Source: Vulcanimicrobiia bacterium
Lineage (GTDB): Bacteria > Vulcanimicrobiota > Vulcanimicrobiia > Vulcanimicrobiales > Vulcanimicrobiaceae
Length of the DNA: 12,483 bases
Direction of reading: 5' to 3'
NCBI GenBank assembly: GCA_025451135.1
Contig: JANWKW010000018.1
Coordinates: forward strand, 1 to 12,483
This document shows positions 7,920-12,483 of the stretch, piece after piece. Under the pieces are notes generated by a model. It was not told where the DNA came from. It saw only the letters and a list, made by a program, of their open reading frames with translations, and did no database searches. Each line of letters starts with the position of its first letter. The first letter of the stretch is position 1. A program made the translations under genes and the position numbers.

Positions 7920-7931
7920 GGAGTCATGGTG
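7918..7931 (+). promoter_or_regulatory. Ribosome binding site of the M16 peptidase gene, with ambiguous ATG/GTG start
   Basis: A strong AAGGAG (7918-7923) overlaps the TAA stop of the preceding gene. It lies only two bases before ATG 7926 but five bases before the GTG at 7929 in the same frame. Spacing favours GTG; convention favours ATG. The two differ by one residue. Confidence 0.65.
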
Positions 7932-10619
7932 TACCGTCGTTCCATCCTGGTCGTCCTCGGATTGCTCTTGGCGCTCGCACCCGGCACGACGCGCGCGCAG
8001 AGCGCCGGACCCGCCGACGCCGGCATCTTCACCACGACCCTCAAGAACGGTCTGCGCGTGGTCGTGGTCGAGGACCGGGCGGCACCGGTGGTCCAGGTCG
8101 CGACGTGGTACCGGTTCGGCTCGCTTCAGGAGACGCCGGGCAAGACCGGCCTCGCGCACGCCCTCGAGCACATGATGTTCCGCGGGACGACCGACGTCAG
8201 CGCGGGCGGCCTGCTGGATACGACCGCGCGCCTGGGCGCGGAGATGAACGGTCAGACCGATTACGACTACACCGAATTCTACTTCACGCTGCCGGCCGAC
8301 CGCCTCGATGTCGGGCTGTTCCTCGAGGCCGACCGCATGCAGCACGCGACCCTGCGCCAGAGCGACTGGAACGTCGAACGCGGCGCGGTCCTCTCGGAGC
8401 TCGACGGCGACGACTCGTCGCCGTTCTTCAATCTGCTCGCGCGCGTCCGAGCCGCGGCCTATCCGGGCGATCCGCACGGCCGCACGCCGATCGGCGCGCG
8501 CGCCGACGTCGCGGGCGCGAGCGCGGCCGATATCGCGACCTATTACCGCGAGTGGTACGCGCCGAACAACGCGACCCTGGTGGTGGCCGGCGACGTGCGC
8601 CATCAGGACGTCTTCGAGAAGGTCCGGCGCGCGTTCGGCGCCATCCCGGCCAAGACGCTGCCGGCGCGATCGACCGCGAGTCCGAAAGCGGCCGCCGGCG
8701 AGGTCGTCGAGGCCGCTTTCCCGTTCCCGTTCGAGGTGGTCGATATGGCCTACGCCGTCCCCGGCGACACGGAGCCGGGCGAGCCGGCCATCTCGACGCT
8801 CTCGACCTTGATCGAGAACCAACGCTCGCCCTTCTATCAAGCGCTCGTACAGACGAACATCGCGCTCGCCGTCACCACCAACGCGGATACCCAGCTCAAG
8901 GGCGGACTGCTCAACGTCTTCATCGTGCTCAATCCCGGCCACACCGCGAGCGAAGCGCAGACCGTCTTCCAGGCGACGATGGACGATCTCATCCGCACGG
9001 GCGTCTCGCCGGATCTCGCGCTCGGCGCAAAACGCATGACGCTGGCCGACCGCATCTTCTCGGCCGATTCGATCACCGGTTTCGGCGCGCTCGCCGGCTA
9101 TACGTACGGGATCGTCGGCGAGAAGGTCGCCGACGAAGACGGCCGCCTGAACGCGCTGACGCCCGCCGATCTGACCGCCGCGGCCGCCAAGTATCTCGCC
9201 GCACCGACGGTGGTCGGCCACCTGCGCCCGAACGAGCAGCCGCCGGCCGGGTCCTCGAACAAGAGCGATGCCGTCGTCAGCGACGACTTCTCGGGACGAC
9301 AGCCCAACGGACCGATCGTCGTACCGAAGGCGATCGCGCGGATCGTGCGCACGCCCTCGAGCGTCCGCAGCAAGCTCAAGCCGGTCGCCTTCACGCTCGC
9401 CAACGGCCTTCGCGTGATCGTGCAAGAGAAACACGACCGGCCCACCTTCGTCCTCAAAGGCGCGATCCGTACGAGCCCGGCGTTCCAGCCGGAAGGCGAA
9501 GAAGGCATCGCTCAGCTGGCGTCGTCGGTCGCGGATTACGCCAGCGCCGCCTACCCGTTCGACGTGCGCCACCGCACCACCGACGACCTCGGCGCGTACG
9601 TCACCACCGGCGGCGCGTTCTCGGCGCAGGGCATGTCGCGCGACTTCGATGCGATCCTGGCGATCGTCGCCGACGGCGAGATGCATCCGTCGTTCCCCGA
9701 GCAATGGGTCCAGCTCGAACGCGATCAGTTGGCCAACAGCATGCAATCGCAGAACAATTTGGCGAGCGTCGATGCCGACCACGCATACCTCCACCTCCTG
9801 CTCTCGCCCGAGGACCCGTCGCTGCGATTCCCGACCCGGGACTCGGTCGCGAGCATCACGCGCGACGATCTGGTCGCATACGCGCATCGCTACTGGCGTC
9901 CCGACCTGACGTCGATCGCGATCGTCGGCGACGTCGACCCCGCTCGCGTCCGCCGGGCGCTCGAAGCGGCCTTCGGCGCCTGGAAGGCCGACGGACCGGC
10001 GCCCTCCACCCGGCAGATGCCCTACCCGGTGGCGACCGCCGGTCACGACTGGGTCGGCACGGCCGCCAACCAGGTCTACGTGAAGCTCGGTCAGCCGGCG
10101 CTCGCGAGCACCGATCCCGACTTCGACGCGCTCGACCTGATGAGCCAGATCCTCGGCGGCGCGGGCGCGTTCGAATCGCGGCTGTGGCAAGACCTCCGGC
10201 AGACGCGCGGCCTGGTGTATAGCGTCTCGAGCGATGCGAACGCGACGGCGTCGCGCGGCACGTTCGCGATCGAGTTGAGCGCCGCGCCGGCCAACGTCGG
10301 CCGGGCGATCGGCTTGATCCGCCAGCAGCTGATCGAACTGCAGAACAGACCGGTGACGGCGACCGAACTGCTCGAGGCCAAGACGCGCCTGGTGAGCCAG
10401 GCGCTCTTGAGCGAGGAGTCCGCCGGCGGCCAGGCGGACGAGCTGCTCGCCGTCGCATCCAACGGCCTGCCGCTGGACTACTATCAGACGCTCGCGCAGC
10501 GCTATGCACGGATCACCCCGGCGGACATCCAGCGCGTCGCGAAAGCCACGCTGCATCCCGAGAACATGATCCAGATCTTCGTCGGTCCGCGCGGTTCGTG
10601 GTCGGACCACGGCATCTAG
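7926..10619 (+). CDS. Secreted M16 family zinc metallopeptidase, two-domain
   Basis: Predicted periplasmic or extracellular protease that degrades peptides inside a clam-shell chamber. The 897-residue protein starts with a signal peptide (Arg-Arg, hydrophobic 6-18, likely cut after TTRA at residue 24). The first half holds the inverted zinc motif HALEH at 78-82, with Glu158 as the third ligand 76 residues after the motif and conserved Glu151 before it. The second half repeats the fold from about residue 475. Where the zinc motif would lie it reads GIAQLASSV (near 526), so that half cannot bind zinc. It keeps the LRQTRGLVYSV substrate-binding Arg/Tyr element. This active-plus-inactive pair resembles fused mitochondrial-type processing peptidase subunits and PqqL/YhjJ proteins. 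It lies six bases after ftcD and five before the dehydrogenase gene. The substrate is unknown. Confidence 0.93.
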   Translation: MVYRRSILVVLGLLLALAPGTTRAQSAGPADAGIFTTTLKNGLRVVVVEDRAAPVVQVATWYRFGSLQETPGKTGLAHALEHMMFRGTTDVSAGGLLDTTARLGAEMNGQTDYDYTEFYFTLPADRLDVGLFLEADRMQHATLRQSDWNVERGAVLSELDGDDSSPFFNLLARVRAAAYPGDPHGRTPIGARADVAGASAADIATYYREWYAPNNATLVVAGDVRHQDVFEKVRRAFGAIPAKTLPARSTASPKAAAGEVVEAAFPFPFEVVDMAYAVPGDTEPGEPAISTLSTLIENQRSPFYQALVQTNIALAVTTNADTQLKGGLLNVFIVLNPGHTASEAQTVFQATMDDLIRTGVSPDLALGAKRMTLADRIFSADSITGFGALAGYTYGIVGEKVADEDGRLNALTPADLTAAAAKYLAAPTVVGHLRPNEQPPAGSSNKSDAVVSDDFSGRQPNGPIVVPKAIARIVRTPSSVRSKLKPVAFTLANGLRVIVQEKHDRPTFVLKGAIRTSPAFQPEGEEGIAQLASSVADYASAAYPFDVRHRTTDDLGAYVTTGGAFSAQGMSRDFDAILAIVADGEMHPSFPEQWVQLERDQLANSMQSQNNLASVDADHAYLHLLLSPEDPSLRFPTRDSVASITRDDLVAYAHRYWRPDLTSIAIVGDVDPARVRRALEAAFGAWKADGPAPSTRQMPYPVATAGHDWVGTAANQVYVKLGQPALASTDPDFDALDLMSQILGGAGAFESRLWQDLRQTRGLVYSVSSDANATASRGTFAIELSAAPANVGRAIGLIRQQLIELQNRPVTATELLEAKTRLVSQALLSEESAGGQADELLAVASNGLPLDYYQTLAQRYARITPADIQRVAKATLHPENMIQIFVGPRGSWSDHGI

Positions 10620-10624
10620 ACGCG

Positions 10625-11989
10625 ATGGATTTCACCACCGTCGATCCGGCCTCGGGCCGCGACCTCGAAGGGTTCGCCTACATGTCCGCGGCCGAAGTCG
10701 GCGCGCGTCTCGACGGCGCGCACGCGGCGGCCCGCCGGTGGCGCGACGCCGGAATGGAGACGCGCGCGGCGCTCCTGCGCGAGGTCGCGCGCCGGCTGCG
10801 CCTCGAGCGCGACCACCTGGCCGCGACCGCGACCCGCGAGATGGGCAAACCGATCGTCCAGGCGCGTGCCGAAGTCGACAAGTGCGCGACGTGCTGCGAG
10901 TGGTTCGCCGACAACGCGGGCGCGCTGTTGGCCGACCAGGTGGCGCCGTCGCCGGCGACCAGGAGTTACGTCGCGTTCCGTCCGCTCGGCGTCGTGCTCG
11001 CGATCATGCCCTGGAACTATCCGTACTGGCAGGTGTTCCGGGCCGCCGCTCCCGCGCTGATGGCCGGCAACGCGCTGGTCCTCAAGCACGCCGAGAACAC
11101 CACGCGCTGCGCGCTCGAGATCGAGCGCATCTTCCGCGAGGCCGGCGCGCCGCACGATCTCGTCGCGACCATCCTGTACGCGAACGAGGCGACCGACGGA
11201 CTGATCGCCGACGCGCGGATCGCGGCGGTGACGCTGACCGGCAGCGAACGGGCCGGCATCGCGGTCGGCGGCGCGGCCGGTGCGGCATTGAAGCCGAGCG
11301 TGCTGGAACTCGGCGGATCGGACGCGTTCGTGGTGCGCGCCGACGCCGACCTCGACGCCACCGCGAAGGCCGCCACGACCGCGCGCTTCCAGAACAACGG
11401 TCAGTCGTGCATCGCCGGCAAGCGCTTCATCGTGGTCGACGCGGTCTACGACGCCTTCGTGGAACGATTCGCCGCGAACGCGAGCGCGCTCGCGGTCGGC
11501 GATCCGGCCGACGACCGCACCGGGCTCGGCCCGATCGCGCGGGCCGATCTCCGCGCGACGCTGCACGCGCAGGTCCGCGCGACCGTCGATGCCGGCGCCC
11601 GACTGGTCTCGGGCGGAAACGAACGCGGCGGTCCGGGCTTCTTCTACGACGCGACCGTCGTCGCCGACGTGCTTCCCGGCATGCGGATGTTCGACGAAGA
11701 GGTCTTCGGCCCGGCCGCCGCCGTCATCCGCGCGCGCGACGACGACCACGCCGTCGAACTCGCCAACGCGAGCGCGTTCGGACTAGGAGGCTCGGTCTGG
11801 ACGCGCGACGTCGCCGAAGGCGAACGTCTCGCCGCGCGTTTGGAGTGCGGCTGTGCGTTCGTCAACGCGATCGTGGCGAGCGACCCGCGCGTCCCCTTCG
11901 GCGGCGTCAAGCGCAGCGGCTATGGCCGCGAACTCTCCGCCTTCGGCCTCCACGAGTTCGTCAACATCCAAACCGTCTGGATCGGCTAG
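10625..11989 (+). CDS. NAD(P)-dependent aldehyde dehydrogenase, succinate-semialdehyde type
   Basis: Oxidises an aldehyde to a carboxylate with NAD(P) in the cytoplasm; succinate semialdehyde is the likeliest substrate. The 454 residues equal the length of the short Sad/GabD1-like group. Motifs are PWNYPYWQVFRAAAPALMAGN (Asn131, oxyanion), cofactor-binding Lys154 in LVLKHAENT, LTGSERAG near 204-211, catalytic Glu228 in LELGGSD, nucleophile Cys262 in NNGQSC, and EEVFGP near 358. I chose ATG 10625 because the protein then opens TTVDPASG, as the family does. An in-frame GTG at 10598 would overlap the peptidase gene and add nine unmatched residues. There is no Shine-Dalgarno, so translation may depend on ribosomes finishing the peptidase gene five bases upstream. 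No transaminase partner is visible, so substrate is inferred only. Confidence 0.92.
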   Translation: MDFTTVDPASGRDLEGFAYMSAAEVGARLDGAHAAARRWRDAGMETRAALLREVARRLRLERDHLAATATREMGKPIVQARAEVDKCATCCEWFADNAGALLADQVAPSPATRSYVAFRPLGVVLAIMPWNYPYWQVFRAAAPALMAGNALVLKHAENTTRCALEIERIFREAGAPHDLVATILYANEATDGLIADARIAAVTLTGSERAGIAVGGAAGAALKPSVLELGGSDAFVVRADADLDATAKAATTARFQNNGQSCIAGKRFIVVDAVYDAFVERFAANASALAVGDPADDRTGLGPIARADLRATLHAQVRATVDAGARLVSGGNERGGPGFFYDATVVADVLPGMRMFDEEVFGPAAAVIRARDDDHAVELANASAFGLGGSVWTRDVAEGERLAARLECGCAFVNAIVASDPRVPFGGVKRSGYGRELSAFGLHEFVNIQTVWIG

Positions 11990-12143
11990 CCGAGGCTGGT
12001 CCGGAACGTGCGTCGAACGCATCCGGCATGAGCAATGAGCGATCGCCTCTCCGGTCGTATCGGAGTCGCGAAGCGGCAACCGCGGCTGGTCGTCCGAAAG
12101 GACGTGCGGATGCGGAAGCCATCGAGGGCGCGAGAAGCGACTC
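11990..12143. other. Noncoding spacer with four successive inverted repeats
   Basis: This is the only sizeable intergenic stretch in the window. A 12-base palindrome TCGGCTAGCCGA (11982-11993) covers the preceding stop codon. A hairpin follows with CCGGA and TGCGT (12001-12005, 12009-12013) pairing ACGCA and TCCGG (12017-12026), leaving a three-base bulge and a three-base loop. Smaller hairpins follow: CTCCG/CGGAG (12049-12065), GCGG/CCGC (12073-12083), and CGTCC-GAAA-GGACG with a GNRA-type loop (12091-12104). None is followed by a T-run, so I do not call an intrinsic terminator. A 39-codon open frame (12028-12147) crosses it but shows no coding character. A structured leader, a Rho-type termination region or chance in GC-rich DNA are all possible. 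Confidence 0.45.
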
Positions 12144-12483
12144 ATGATGCGCACGGCGGCCGAAGTCCTCGTCCCGGCGCTTGCGTTTGCGTTGACGAGC
12201 CGCGCCGCGGCATTGGGCGATACTTCGACACTCCCCGTCACCTCGATGGGCCCGGGCGTCACGCGATGCGCAATTTCGAGCGACGGGCAATTCGTCGCGT
12301 CGGTGAGTACCGGGGTGCCGGCCGTTCGGTTCAAAGCCACCGACGAGCACGGAAAATGGTACGGCGACCTCATCGTCTTTCCGAGCGCCACCGGGACGTT
12401 CACCGACGAACCTCCAAGAGAATATGGCGCACTCGATCTGGGCGCGCCTTCGACGCTCGCCTGCTCAGCTCTAACGATCGCCG
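12144..12483 (+). CDS. Secreted protein of unknown function, partial at the 3' end
   Basis: I do not recognise this protein. An open frame from ATG 12144 runs 113 codons to the window edge without a stop. The first 25 residues look like a signal peptide: an Arg near the start, a hydrophobic stretch AAEVLVPALAFALT and small residues AAALG before a likely cut. The visible mature part is polar and probably beta-rich (for example QFVASVSTGVPAVRF and HGKWYGDLIVF), with two Cys in TRCAIS and LACSAL. No membrane segment follows the signal. Third codon positions are mainly G or C, which supports coding, though the region seems slightly richer in A and T than its neighbours. ATG 12147 is an equal start. 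The upstream binding site is poor. It may be transcribed apart from the preceding operon, given the 154-base gap. Confidence 0.6.
   Translation, partial: MMRTAAEVLVPALAFALTSRAAALGDTSTLPVTSMGPGVTRCAISSDGQFVASVSTGVPAVRFKATDEHGKWYGDLIVFPSATGTFTDEPPREYGALDLGAPSTLACSALTIA

Larger units (their letters stand above)
464..12046. repeat. Dispersed GCGATCGC octamer, eleven copies
   Basis: Copies begin at 464, 2907, 4392, 5277, 5323, 6412, 6874, 7051, 7563, 9330 and 12039. The octamer is the same as the cyanobacterial HIP1 element. In nine of ten coding copies it lies in phase as GCG ATC GCN or similar (Ala-Ile then Ala, Arg or Gly-start codons), so codon and residue preference may explain much of it. 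Confidence 0.4.

Noticed and set aside
7017..10610. A 1197-codon open frame on the minus strand
   Set aside because: It is antisense to ftcD and the M16 peptidase gene and has the charged, motif-free composition typical of a mirror frame in GC-rich DNA.
10598..10624. Earlier GTG start for the aldehyde dehydrogenase
   Set aside because: It overlaps the peptidase gene and adds residues before the family's usual N-terminal TTVDPASG; ATG 10625 fits better.
11982..11993. Palindrome as an intrinsic terminator
   Set aside because: It has no loop spacing and no following T-run.
12028..12147. A 39-codon small gene after the dehydrogenase
   Set aside because: It is Arg/Ala-rich, has no binding site and is the tail of a frame shadowing the dehydrogenase; it also crosses the hairpin region.
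11783..12403. A 206-codon minus-strand frame at the right edge
   Set aside because: It runs antisense into the conserved C-terminus of the dehydrogenase and shows no motif.

Overview
The window is about two-thirds G+C and densely coding. It is bacterial chromosome with no tRNA, rRNA, mobile element or CRISPR array that I can see. The adjacent cmk-plsC pair is an arrangement familiar from Firmicutes and related Terrabacteria. High G+C, frequent GTG/TTG starts and several GT-C membrane glycosyltransferases would fit an uncultivated high-GC lineage such as Candidatus Eremiobacterota. That placement is inference only and weak.

Left half, minus strand (4167 down to 1): a tightly packed operon reading cmk (cytidylate kinase), plsC (acyl-acyl carrier lysophosphatidate acyltransferase family), a trans-polyprenyl diphosphate synthase, then a very large membrane glycosyltransferase that runs off the left edge. 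Two junctions are 4-base GTGA overlaps and one is a 26-base gap, so translation is probably coupled. The last gene was worked out by translating the reverse strand. It carries two GT-C-type units in one chain: an N-terminal mannosyltransferase-like unit and a C-terminal PMT (protein O-mannosyltransferase-like, GT39) unit. This is the most unusual object in the window.

Right half, plus strand (4176 to 11989): a divergent five-gene operon. It contains a single-unit GT-C glycosyltransferase, radA (DNA repair ATPase), a stand-alone glutamate formimidoyltransferase started with TTG, a secreted two-domain M16 zinc peptidase, and an aldehyde dehydrogenase of the succinate-semialdehyde type. Gaps between these genes are 13, -4, 6 and 5 bases. 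Only 8 bases separate the divergent cmk and glycosyltransferase starts, so the promoters of the two operons must lie inside coding sequence.

Right edge (11990 to 12483): 154 noncoding bases hold four successive inverted repeats. They are followed by the start of a gene for a secreted protein of unknown function that runs off the window.

Functionally the left operon joins nucleotide supply, phospholipid synthesis, isoprenoid chain building and membrane glycosyl transfer, all cell-envelope or precursor tasks. The right operon is a housekeeping and catabolic mixture without one obvious pathway. I did not find a convincing new defence or mobile system here.
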